A stretch of 13,493 nucleotides of DNA from an uncultured Mycoplasmatota bacterium (GCA_946491675.1 CAMLYN010000021.1:1-13493), one strand, 5' to 3'; counted from the stretch's first letter, positions 7,158 to 13,493 are shown. Translations and numbers: made by a program. The notes: generated by a model from the sequence alone, not told the origin.

Positions 7158-8554
7158 AAAAAGTTATAAACAATTTTATTGAAGTTTTTTTATTTATGAT
7201 TAATATTGTGTTTATATATTGTTTGATTAAAATAAATGTTATTCCAACTGTATATTTAATAATTATAATCGGTCTTATTGTTGTGTTTGATGTGATTTCA
7301 CGATTTTTATTATCGAAAGGAAAGATAGGTTTAACATTAGGTTACATAATGTTATTTATTAATCTTGTAGTTTCTTCTATTGGAATTTATTATACATTTA
7401 CTACTGATAATTTTTTTGACTCTCTTGAAGAAGTAAAAGAAGAACAACTATATTATGTAGTGGTAAAAAAAGATAGTGATTATAAAAAATTAGATGATTT
7501 AAATGATAAAAAAATGGCTATTTTTGAGAATCAATCAAGAAATTATAAGAAAGTTTTAAAAGAAATTGAAAAAAGTATTGATATCAAAGATAAAAAATAT
7601 ACGAATGTAAACGATATAGTAAAGGATTTATTAGAAGGAAAAGTAGATAGTTTGCTTATTAATTCTAATAATAAAGAATTATTAGATGAAAATGTAAAAA
7701 CATTTAAGGATAATACTAAAGTTATTGATAAGATATCTATTAATGTTATTAAACAAAGAGAAAAAGATTATAAAAATACCTATGGTCCATTTAATGTTTT
7801 AATAAGTGGAATTGATACTGATGGAAATATTAACAAAGTTTCAAGAAGTGATGTTAATATTGTAGTTTCAGTTAATCAAAATACTCATAAGATATTGCTT
7901 ACAAGTATTCAAAGAGATATGTATGTACAATTACATGGAACAGATGGCTTAAAAGATAAATTAACTCACGCTGGATGGTATGGAATTGATATGTCTAGAA
8001 CGACAATTGAAGATTTTTTAAATATTGAAATTCCATATTATATTAGAATTAATTTTGATAGTGTTGTTAAACTTATTGATACTGTTGGCGGTGTGGATAT
8101 ATATAATGATGTTACTTTTAGGGGCGATACAAGATATTTTGCTAAAGGTAATATTCATTTAAATGGTAAGCAAGCTTTAGAGTATGCTAGAGAGAGAAAG
8201 AAAATGCCTGATGGTGATTGGACTAGAGAAGAGCATCAAAAAGTAATTATTACAGCTATTATAAACAAGATTTCTAACAGTAAAGAGTTACTTACTAATT
8301 ATGGTGATATTTTAAATAATTCTAAGGATTTAATTCAAACTAATATTCCAACTGAAGTAATTAAAAAATATGTTAAGGATCAATTAGAAAATATGAATTC
8401 ATGGGAAGTTAGTTCAGCGTCTGTTGCAGGAAAAGGTTTTGATTATAGAGAGACTTATTCTATGCCAGGAATGGATTTATATGTAACTTATCCTGATGAA
8501 GATAGTGTTAAGAGTGTTTCAAAGCAGATAAAGAAATTTTTGAATGAAAAATAG
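7154..8554 (+). CDS. LCP (LytR-CpsA-Psr) family wall-polymer ligase, CpsA/Wzg-like architecture
   Basis: A 466-aa membrane protein that by family knowledge transfers the finished lipid-linked polymer to the cell wall outside the membrane. Three hydrophobic helices occupy about residues 8-28, 32-51 and 60-82. An extracellular accessory region follows (about 97-200), with a LDDLNDKKMAIFENQS segment reminiscent of solute-binding-protein folds. The LCP domain (about 213-375) has ISGIDTDG, SRSD (230-233), SIQRDMYV (R254), YYIRINFDS (R298), VGGVDI, and ALEYARERKKMPDGDWTREE with R346, R348, D355 and R358. These correspond to the Asp/Arg set that binds metal and the pyrophosphate lipid. Three helices plus an accessory domain match pneumococcal CpsA (Wzg). 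AGGTGG lies 7 nt before the ATG, and the ATGA overlap couples it to the flippase. It is the last gene before a terminator. Confidence 0.93.
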   Translation: MKKVINNFIEVFLFMINIVFIYCLIKINVIPTVYLIIIIGLIVVFDVISRFLLSKGKIGLTLGYIMLFINLVVSSIGIYYTFTTDNFFDSLEEVKEEQLYYVVVKKDSDYKKLDDLNDKKMAIFENQSRNYKKVLKEIEKSIDIKDKKYTNVNDIVKDLLEGKVDSLLINSNNKELLDENVKTFKDNTKVIDKISINVIKQREKDYKNTYGPFNVLISGIDTDGNINKVSRSDVNIVVSVNQNTHKILLTSIQRDMYVQLHGTDGLKDKLTHAGWYGIDMSRTTIEDFLNIEIPYYIRINFDSVVKLIDTVGGVDIYNDVTFRGDTRYFAKGNIHLNGKQALEYARERKKMPDGDWTREEHQKVIITAIINKISNSKELLTNYGDILNNSKDLIQTNIPTEVIKKYVKDQLENMNSWEVSSASVAGKGFDYRETYSMPGMDLYVTYPDEDSVKSVSKQIKKFLNEK

Positions 8555-8555
8555 T

Positions 8556-8580
8556 AACTATACTTGAAGTATAGTTTTTT
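8556..8580 (+). terminator. Rho-independent terminator of the polysaccharide operon
   Basis: An 8-bp perfect stem AACTATAC / GTATAGTT with loop TTGAA begins 1 nt after the LCP stop codon and runs straight into a six-T tract. Stem, loop and U-tail all fit a factor-independent terminator that ends the operon. Confidence 0.88.
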
Positions 8581-8629
8581 GATAAGAAAAATTTAATTTC
8601 TATAAAAGAGATTATTTTTTAATATTTAT

Positions 8630-8658
8630 ATCAAATTTTATGAAATAAATGATATAAT
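8630..8658 (+). promoter_or_regulatory. Extended -10 promoter for the KAP NTPase gene
   Basis: A perfect TATAAT at 8653-8658 is preceded by TGA (8650-8652), giving the TGnTATAAT extended -10 element. The -35 region 17 nt upstream (ATCAAA) is poor, which extended -10 promoters tolerate. The expected transcription start is about base 8665, just upstream of the Shine-Dalgarno site. Confidence 0.75.
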
Positions 8659-8672
8659 AATTGTTAAAATTT

Positions 8673-8677
8673 GGAGG
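8673..8677 (+). promoter_or_regulatory. Shine-Dalgarno site fixing the KAP gene start
   Basis: GGAGG lies 7 nt before ATG 8685. The in-frame TTG at 8661 is upstream of this site and of the predicted transcript start, so it is not used. Confidence 0.85.
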
Positions 8678-8684
8678 TATTTTA

Positions 8685-11456
8685 ATGAATAATAAAACTT
8701 TTTTAGAAAAACCAATTGATAATAAAAAAGATGATTTGTTTAATATTACAAGTTATGTAAATGATTTAAAAAAAGCAATTGATGATGGGGCAAAATTTAT
8801 TGCAATTGATGGCGAGTATGGAAGTGGTAAATCAAGTTTGGTTAATATGTTAGAAGAACAGGAAAAATCAAATAATAAGGAGTCAACTTTTGTTAATATT
8901 AATTTTTTAAACATTAATGAGGAATTTGAAAGCTCTAAAAGTAATATTGAAAATAAAATTAATAATTATCATAGATACTTTGTTAATCAAGTAGCAAATG
9001 ATCTTTCTGGTAATCCTTTTGAAATTGAACGACTTTTTTATCACAGTTATATTAATTATTCAGTTACTAATCCTAGTAAAAATAAGAGGTGGGGAAAAGT
9101 AGTTGATAAAACGTTATTAGTATTATTAGCTTATGTGATTGTGTATTTAACATATAAAACGTTTCTTAAAGATATTGATGAATTTAAATTTATGTTTCAA
9201 TATAGTAATATAATAATTCCTATTATTTTGATTATTATATTTATACTTGTTATTGTATATGGTTATGGTATTTATAAGCCAGATAAGCAAGAACTGAGTC
9301 CAATGTTAGATGTGGATAAATGTCGAAATAACTTTTTAAAAATTATTAACACTAATTTAAAAACACCTAATTTGTTTATTGTAATAGATGATTTAGATCG
9401 AATCGATGAGGAATTACAAATTAAAATTATTTCTTTGCTTTTTAATGAATATTGTCCTTTAAAAATTAAAAATGTAAATCTTATTTTCATATTTATGATA
9501 AATACTCATAAAATAAGAGAAAAGTTGCTTGAGAATGAATTGTCTTGCGAAAAAATATTTGATTATATATTACCAGTTTCAAATAATCAAAAACATATAA
9601 TAAGACATTTAACAAAGAATATGATAAATAAGCATATTGTATTAAATGAAATTTTTAATAATGATAAAATAAAAAATAAAGAATATTTAATTAATTTGAT
9701 TTGTAGAAGATTTATTTCTATTAGAGCCATAAAACATTTTTTTAATAAATTAATTTCTAAATATAATTATATTAAGAATAAAGGCATTAATGATATTAAT
9801 TATGACGAATTGATAATCATTTCTATTTTCCTCGATAAATTTGAAACTAGCGTTCTTGATGAGGCTATAGCTAGTGTGATTAATAATGAACCATTAGATG
9901 ATTCTGTAGGTGACATTAAAGATCTATTAGAAGAATGTAATAAGAAAAAAATATTTGATAAAGATTATTATATATATTTATATAATTTTATAGATAGAGA
10001 CGATATGTTTAATTATTATGAAAATGAAGTTTATTCTATTTCTGAAAAAGGATATAAGAATACCAGTGAGGCTGAGGATAATAAGATTATTAATTATTTA
10101 GAAGAAGAAAAAGTTCGATATGATAAAATTTTTCATGAAATTTTTATTTTTTTAGATAATGATACAAAATTAATATTTACCGCAAGCAAAAAATTTTGCG
10201 AATATTTAGTAAAATCTTCAAATTTTTTTGATAATGTTGATATAACTAATGCATATCAGAATGATTATGGCTACTGTTTGTGTGATAATATTGCTTTGAC
10301 AAAATCAAACAAAGATGTTTTTATTTTTGATTTGAAAAATTCGAGAGAATTATATTTGTCATCCAGAACTTCTGAAAATTATAATATTTTGAAAAAAAAT
10401 TTTATTCAATTTTTAAAAAATATGGAAAGCAGAATTATTAATTTTGATTTAAATGATTATTTTTCTTTGTTAAAAATGAATGATGATATATATAAGCTGT
10501 TATTTGAAGATATATTAATTAATAATATGAATATTGGATTTTATTTATTGTATAATGATGTAATTAATTGTAGTTATTTAAAAAAATATATAGATGTTGC
10601 ATTTATTAATAAAATCGATACGTTGCCATTTGATATTAAAAATAAAATAAAGAGACAAATTTTATTTACTGATGGGATAAGTTTTGATGTGCTTGTAAAT
10701 ATTATTAGTGATGTAAATACAAAGTATGATGATATAGATAAAATTTATGATAAAATAAATCAGTTTGGTTTTTACATTTCTTATGATGATTTAATTGTAA
10801 TATTAAGTAATTATGGATATGACGAACGACTTGATAAACATATAATAAAAAAATTAGATGATAATCAAAATGAAATGATAAGATTTATTAATAATAATCA
10901 ATTTTTGTTATCCGAAAATATATTAAACAAATTGCAATCAATTCCTGAGTTTTTTCATTTTAATGATTTTTATGAAAATGTTTTTGTAAAAAATGGGTAT
11001 TATGATTTGTATATATATTCAAAATTTATAGGAAGTCATAAATTGTGTTTGGATAAAAAATTACTTAATAATGAAAAATATGTTGCAGAATTGTTAAAAA
11101 GTTATGTGGATATATATCCTTGGGCTTCTCATTATTCTTTTACTAGAGAATATACATTATTTATCTTGAAAAGATTTGATTTTAATAAATTGAATTTTAC
11201 AAATGAAAATTTTTGGAAGATTACAAAATTGATTCCTAATGTTGATGATTTGTCTGTTTTCGAAAATATTTTGAAAATTTTAACTGTTCAAAATCAATTT
11301 GAAAATTTCTGTGATTATTGTATTAGAAATGAAATTGATATTAAATTTATAAAATATCTTAGACTATATGCAGAAAAAGTTGGATTATCTAAAAAAGTAA
11401 AAATAAAATTATCAAAATATATTAACAAAACGGAAAAATCAAAAATAAAAAGTTAA
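8685..11456 (+). CDS. KAP-family P-loop NTPase with membrane helices inserted in the NTPase domain
   Basis: A 923-aa protein. Walker A GEYGSGKSS is at residues 43-51 and Walker B FIVIDDLDRID at 231-241. Between them are two hydrophobic helices (about 143-160 and 174-193), the defining layout of KAP NTPases (Kidins220/ARMS/PifA group). This should place the ATPase domain in the cytoplasm, anchored to the membrane. The C-terminal 600 residues are Asn/Ile/Lys-rich and look alpha-helical, with no motif I recognise. The opening segment (PIDNKKDDLF...YVNDLKKAI) recalls Bacillus YobI-type P-loop proteins. PifA of plasmid F, a family member, excludes phage T7, so a defence role is a reasonable inference but not shown. 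The gene has its own promoter and terminator and no coupled partner. It is very AT-rich: bases 10441-10500 contain only 10 G/C. Confidence 0.88.
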   Translation: MNNKTFLEKPIDNKKDDLFNITSYVNDLKKAIDDGAKFIAIDGEYGSGKSSLVNMLEEQEKSNNKESTFVNINFLNINEEFESSKSNIENKINNYHRYFVNQVANDLSGNPFEIERLFYHSYINYSVTNPSKNKRWGKVVDKTLLVLLAYVIVYLTYKTFLKDIDEFKFMFQYSNIIIPIILIIIFILVIVYGYGIYKPDKQELSPMLDVDKCRNNFLKIINTNLKTPNLFIVIDDLDRIDEELQIKIISLLFNEYCPLKIKNVNLIFIFMINTHKIREKLLENELSCEKIFDYILPVSNNQKHIIRHLTKNMINKHIVLNEIFNNDKIKNKEYLINLICRRFISIRAIKHFFNKLISKYNYIKNKGINDINYDELIIISIFLDKFETSVLDEAIASVINNEPLDDSVGDIKDLLEECNKKKIFDKDYYIYLYNFIDRDDMFNYYENEVYSISEKGYKNTSEAEDNKIINYLEEEKVRYDKIFHEIFIFLDNDTKLIFTASKKFCEYLVKSSNFFDNVDITNAYQNDYGYCLCDNIALTKSNKDVFIFDLKNSRELYLSSRTSENYNILKKNFIQFLKNMESRIINFDLNDYFSLLKMNDDIYKLLFEDILINNMNIGFYLLYNDVINCSYLKKYIDVAFINKIDTLPFDIKNKIKRQILFTDGISFDVLVNIISDVNTKYDDIDKIYDKINQFGFYISYDDLIVILSNYGYDERLDKHIIKKLDDNQNEMIRFINNNQFLLSENILNKLQSIPEFFHFNDFYENVFVKNGYYDLYIYSKFIGSHKLCLDKKLLNNEKYVAELLKSYVDIYPWASHYSFTREYTLFILKRFDFNKLNFTNENFWKITKLIPNVDDLSVFENILKILTVQNQFENFCDYCIRNEIDIKFIKYLRLYAEKVGLSKKVKIKLSKYINKTEKSKIKS

Positions 11457-11481
11457 ATTAATAAAGGGATAATTTAAAATT

Positions 11482-11511
11482 GAAACTATATTTCGTATAT
11501 AGTTTCTTTTT
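11482..11511 (+). terminator. Rho-independent terminator of the KAP gene
   Basis: A perfect 10-bp stem GAAACTATAT / ATATAGTTTC closes over the loop TTCGT and is followed by five T residues. It lies 25 nt after the KAP stop codon. The core AACTATA / TATAGTT is the same as in the terminator preceding the KAP gene. Confidence 0.9.
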
Positions 11512-11538
11512 GCATATATTTAAATATTAGTGTATAAT
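11510..11538 (+). promoter_or_regulatory. Sigma-A-like promoter for the small membrane protein gene
   Basis: TTGCAT (11510-11515) and a perfect TATAAT (11533-11538) are separated by 17 nt. The predicted start near 11545 leaves a very short leader before the AAGGAG site at 11551-11556. The -35 box touches the U-tract of the preceding terminator. Confidence 0.65.
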
Positions 11539-11563
11539 TGATACATAATAAAGGAGCAAATAA

Positions 11564-11677
11564 ATGATAAAATTAATTTTGATTTTAGCTATTTTGTTTA
11601 TTGTTTTACTTGTTGTTTTTATGTTTTGTGCGTTAAAGCTTGGAAAAGAGAGTGACAGTGAAGAGAAAAAACAGTAA
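11564..11677 (+). CDS. 37-aa single-pass membrane microprotein, function unknown
   Basis: A short gene with strong signals: AAGGAG at 11551-11556, 7 nt before the ATG, an in-frame TAA immediately upstream of the ATG, and its own promoter. The product starts MIKLILILAILF and stays hydrophobic to about residue 24 (one membrane helix, Cys22 at its end). A charged tail KLGKESDSEEKKQ follows. The hydrophobic half followed by an acidic/basic hydrophilic end is a real-protein pattern, not random AT-rich translation. I do not recognise the family, though similar tiny one-helix proteins are common in Bacillota genomes. The reductase gene starts 68 nt downstream behind a separate promoter, so the two need not be co-regulated. 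A role as regulator or partner of a membrane protein is only a guess. Confidence 0.7.
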   Translation: MIKLILILAILFIVLLVVFMFCALKLGKESDSEEKKQ

Positions 11678-11691
11678 GCATTTAATAACAC

Positions 11692-11722
11692 TTGACCTAG
11701 ACTATGCTCTAACATGTATAAT
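11692..11722 (+). promoter_or_regulatory. Reductase promoter with 19-nt spacer and MerR-type dyad
   Basis: TTGACC (11692-11697) and a perfect TATAAT (11717-11722) are separated by 19 nt instead of the usual 17. The spacer carries an imperfect inverted repeat TAGACTATGCTCTA (11698-11711; the outer TAGA/TCTA pair perfectly). Over-long spacing with a central dyad is the hallmark of promoters untwisted by MerR-family activators. From memory, Gram-positive MerR/AdhR/NmlR-type operators look like CTTGACTTAGAGT-ACTCTAA, which this closely resembles. The regulator gene is not in the window. Confidence 0.6.
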
Positions 11723-11745
11723 ACTATTATAGGAGAGTGTGAGTT

Positions 11746-12687
11746 ATGAAAAAGTGGGTTATTATGATTTTAGTTTTATTATTTATTGCTATTACCTGCG
11801 TATTATTATTTTTCTATTTTAATAAGAAGGAGGATGGAAGTAAGAAGATTATGCAAGAAGATTACAAGAAGGCTGTTTTTAATTTTGATACAAAGACGGT
11901 TAAATTAAATAGTGGTTATGAGATGCCTTTAAATGGTCTTGGAACTTATAGTTTGACAGGTGATACTTGTTATGATTCGGTTATGAGTGCGCTTAAAGTT
12001 GGGGTTAGACTTTTTGATACGGCTTATATGTATGGTAATGAAGAGGAGGTAGGAAGAGCTATTAGAGATTCTGGTATTCCTAGGGAAGATATTTTTGTGA
12101 TTACGAAGATATATCCAACTCAATATGATAATCCAAAGAAAGCTATTGAAATGGCTTTAGATAAGCTTGATATAGGTTATATCGATATGATGCTTTTGCA
12201 TCATCCAGGAGATGGTGACGTTTTAGCTTACAAAGAAATGGAAAAATATGTAGAGAGTGGTAAAATAAGGTCACTTGGTTTATCTAATTATTATGTAGAT
12301 GAGCTTAAAGGTTTTATACCAAGGGTAGATATTATGCCAGCTTTGGTTCAAAATGAGATTCATCCTTATTATCAAGAGAATGATGTTATTTCTTATATTC
12401 AAAGTTTAGGTATTGTGGTTCAGGGCTGGTATCCTTTTGGAGGTAGAGGTTATACTAGTGAACTACTTAATGATCCGGTTATTTCAAAGATTGCAAGTGA
12501 TCATAATGTGTCTTCTGCCCAGGTGATTTTAAGATGGAATTTACAAAAGGGAGTAGTGGTTATTCCTGGTTCTTCTAATCCAAATCATATTAAAGAGAAT
12601 ACAGAGATTTATGGTTTTGAACTTTCTAATGAAGAGATGAAAGAGATAAATGATTTGGATAGAGGAGAAAAACACGACTGGTATTAG
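11746..12687 (+). CDS. Membrane-anchored aldo/keto reductase
   Basis: A 313-aa protein: an N-terminal hydrophobic helix (about residues 4-25), a charged linker, then a complete aldo/keto reductase barrel from about residue 45. The catalytic tetrad is intact: D91 and Y96 in DTAYMYGNEE, K121 in VITKIYP, H152 in LLHHP. GLSNYYVDEL (178-187), QNEIHPYYQ (202-210) and VIPGSSNPNHIKEN (272-285) are the usual substrate- and NADP(H)-side segments. The Lys and Arg that often hold the 2'-phosphate in an IPKS...RIxEN motif are Gly and His here. It should reduce aldehydes or ketones with a nicotinamide cofactor. AGGAGAG at 11731-11737 serves the ATG, and a MerR-type promoter suggests induction by an electrophile or aldehyde. 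Local composition is richer in G/C than its neighbours (bases 12001-12060: 25 of 60). The membrane anchor is unusual for this normally soluble family. Confidence 0.92.
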   Translation: MKKWVIMILVLLFIAITCVLLFFYFNKKEDGSKKIMQEDYKKAVFNFDTKTVKLNSGYEMPLNGLGTYSLTGDTCYDSVMSALKVGVRLFDTAYMYGNEEEVGRAIRDSGIPREDIFVITKIYPTQYDNPKKAIEMALDKLDIGYIDMMLLHHPGDGDVLAYKEMEKYVESGKIRSLGLSNYYVDELKGFIPRVDIMPALVQNEIHPYYQENDVISYIQSLGIVVQGWYPFGGRGYTSELLNDPVISKIASDHNVSSAQVILRWNLQKGVVVIPGSSNPNHIKENTEIYGFELSNEEMKEINDLDRGEKHDWY

Positions 12688-12721
12688 AAAAGGTTTGCGA
12701 AAGAGATTTGTAAACCTTTTT
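12688..12721 (+). terminator. Rho-independent terminator after the reductase gene
   Basis: A 14-bp stem (AAAAGGTTTGCGAA paired with TTTGTAAACCTTTT, two G-U pairs) closes over the loop AGAGA and is followed by a T-tract. It begins at the base immediately after the stop codon. Confidence 0.88.
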
Positions 12722-12748
12722 AATAATATATAAATATTTTTTATTAAA

Positions 12749-12778
12749 TTCAAAATATTAAGTTTTATGATGTATAAT
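12749..12778 (+). promoter_or_regulatory. Sigma-A-like promoter for the nuclease-like gene
   Basis: TTCAAA (12749-12754, four of six consensus positions) and a perfect TATAAT (12773-12778) are 18 nt apart. The predicted start near 12785 lies upstream of the GGAGGT site at 12798-12803. Confidence 0.6.
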
Positions 12779-12797
12779 AAGTAATAAACAAAAACTT

Positions 12798-12803
12798 GGA
12801 GGT
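12798..12803 (+). promoter_or_regulatory. Shine-Dalgarno site fixing a GTG start
   Basis: GGAGGT lies 7 nt before GTG 12811. The in-frame TTG at 12796 overlaps this site and cannot be the start. The ATG at 12809 is in another frame and stops after four codons. Confidence 0.82.
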
Positions 12804-12810
12804 GTTTAAT

Positions 12811-13467
12811 GTGTTTGATGTAACTAAGGAGGATATAAAAAATTTAAATGATTCTGATTTAAGAATATTAGTAGGAAAATTATGTGAAGCACAATTATAT
12901 GAGATTGGAAATGATACTTGTTGTGTCTCGTATGGTGGAAATCAAGATGAAAAAGATAATGGTATAGATGTCAAAGTGAATGCTACTAAAGTAACTGACA
13001 CAAGAAGTTTTATTCCTAAGAATAACACTATTTTTCAAGTGAAAAAGCCTAAAATGCCTTCTGGCAAAATAAAACAAGAAATGAAACCAAATGGTAATTT
13101 AAGAGATTGTATAAAAAGTTTGGCAGAAGTTAATGGCGCGTATATTATTGTAAGTGGTATGGCGGATACTACGGATATTGAATATTCAAAAAGAATTAAG
13201 ACTATGAAAGATATTTTAAAAGAAGAAAAATTAGAAAATTCAATTTTGGTAGATTTTTATGATTCTAGTAAAATGGCAACTTGGGTTAATAAATATCCAT
13301 CCTTAATATGTTGGGTAAATGATAAGAATGGTAAAAATACTAATGGTTGGAGTACTTATTATAATTGGTCAAATAGGAGTGAAGCAGAGCAACCGTTTAT
13401 AATGGATAATGAGACAATAATATATCGTAATGATTTTAGAAAGACTCTTATAATAGAAACTAGATAA
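12811..13467 (+). CDS. PD-(D/E)xK nuclease-like protein (possible N-terminal module of a larger defence protein)
   Basis: A 218-aa protein starting at GTG. It contains LVGKLCEAQL (residues 20-29, E26), YGGNQDEKDNGIDVKV (41-56, D53) and TIFQVKKPKMP (73-83, Q76, K78). E...GxD...QxK is the active-site pattern of Mrr-like PD-(D/E)xK nucleases, with the central GID-QVK pair clearly present. GAYIIVSG (109-116), LVDFYDSSKMATWVNKYP (146-163) and NGWSTYYNW (178-186) follow. From memory this combination is the N-terminal part of large bacterial ATPase proteins linked to defence, where a P-loop ATPase would follow. Here the frame closes with TAA 26 nt before the window end, so it may be a stand-alone nuclease subunit, a split gene or a truncated one. 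DNA cleavage is inferred from motifs only. Confidence 0.72.
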   Translation: MFDVTKEDIKNLNDSDLRILVGKLCEAQLYEIGNDTCCVSYGGNQDEKDNGIDVKVNATKVTDTRSFIPKNNTIFQVKKPKMPSGKIKQEMKPNGNLRDCIKSLAEVNGAYIIVSGMADTTDIEYSKRIKTMKDILKEEKLENSILVDFYDSSKMATWVNKYPSLICWVNDKNGKNTNGWSTYYNWSNRSEAEQPFIMDNETIIYRNDFRKTLIIETR

Positions 13468-13473
13468 GTCAAG

Positions 13474-13493
13474 TTGATACAAAATTTGATACA
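13474..13493 (+). repeat. Short direct repeat at the window end
   Basis: TTGATACA occurs at 13474-13481 and again at 13486-13493 with a 12-nt period (AAAT between). Only 1.7 units are visible before the window ends, so it may be chance, part of a tandem array, or coding repeats of a following gene. Confidence 0.3.

Noticed and set aside
8661..8684. TTG start upstream of the KAP gene
   Set aside because: It precedes both the GGAGG site and the likely transcription start; ATG 8685 fits both signals.
11527..11715. Minus-strand 62-codon ORF across the microprotein region
   Set aside because: The plus strand here has a promoter, AAGGAG and a coherent helix-plus-tail microprotein; the antisense frame has no such signals.
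11746..11799. Lipoprotein signal in the reductase (AITC, Cys18)
   Set aside because: Ile-Thr directly before Cys is a poor lipobox, and the hydrophobic run continues past the Cys, which favours a membrane anchor.
12796..12810. TTG start of the nuclease-like gene
   Set aside because: It overlaps the GGAGGT site itself; GTG 12811 has the correct 7-nt spacing.
13455..13493. Programmed -1 frameshift joining the nuclease-like gene to the open frame at 13464
   Set aside because: No slippery heptamer or downstream stem is visible, there is a TAG in that frame at 13461-13463, and too little sequence remains to judge.
1..13493. tRNA, rRNA, CRISPR array, insertion sequence, transposase or integrase
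   Set aside because: None seen: no spaced direct repeats of CRISPR type, no transposase or integrase motifs, and no tRNA-like cloverleaf in the intergenic regions.

Overview
The window comes from a very AT-rich, Gram-positive-type bacterium, most likely a Bacillota member (Bacilli or Clostridia). The evidence is Shine-Dalgarno sites of the GGAGG type, U-tailed hairpin terminators, sigma-A-like promoters, an LCP (LytR-CpsA-Psr) wall-polymer ligase, and TGA used as a normal stop with Trp encoded by TGG, so a Mycoplasma-type code is excluded. No species can be named from this.

Bases 1-8580 are the 3' half of a surface polysaccharide (capsule/EPS or wall teichuronic-type) operon of the Wzx/Wzy type, all on the + strand and tightly packed. 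In order: the C-terminal end of the initiating polyprenyl-phosphate sugar-1-phosphate transferase, a TuaG-like GT2 transferase, a GT2-like transferase, a GT4 (GT-B) transferase, a Wzy polymerase, a further GT2 transferase after a 179-nt gap, a Wzx flippase, and a CpsA/Wzg-type LCP protein with three membrane segments. The inferred scheme: the first enzyme loads a sugar phosphate onto the lipid carrier, four transferases extend it, Wzx flips the unit, Wzy polymerises it, and the LCP protein attaches the chain to the cell wall. A strong hairpin terminator ends the operon.

Bases 8581-11511 hold a monocistronic unit: extended -10 promoter, a 923-aa KAP-family P-loop NTPase with two membrane helices between Walker A and Walker B, and its own terminator. 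The terminators before and after it have closely related stems.

Bases 11512-12721 hold a 37-aa single-pass membrane microprotein with its own promoter, then an aldo/keto reductase that carries an N-terminal membrane anchor. The reductase promoter has a 19-nt spacer with an imperfect dyad, the layout of MerR-family activated promoters.

Bases 12722-13493 hold a promoter and a 218-aa PD-(D/E)xK nuclease-like protein resembling the N-terminal module of larger putative defence proteins. It stops 26 nt before the window end, so its partner or continuation is not visible. The region downstream of the polysaccharide operon therefore looks like an accessory island with at least two candidate defence-type genes.
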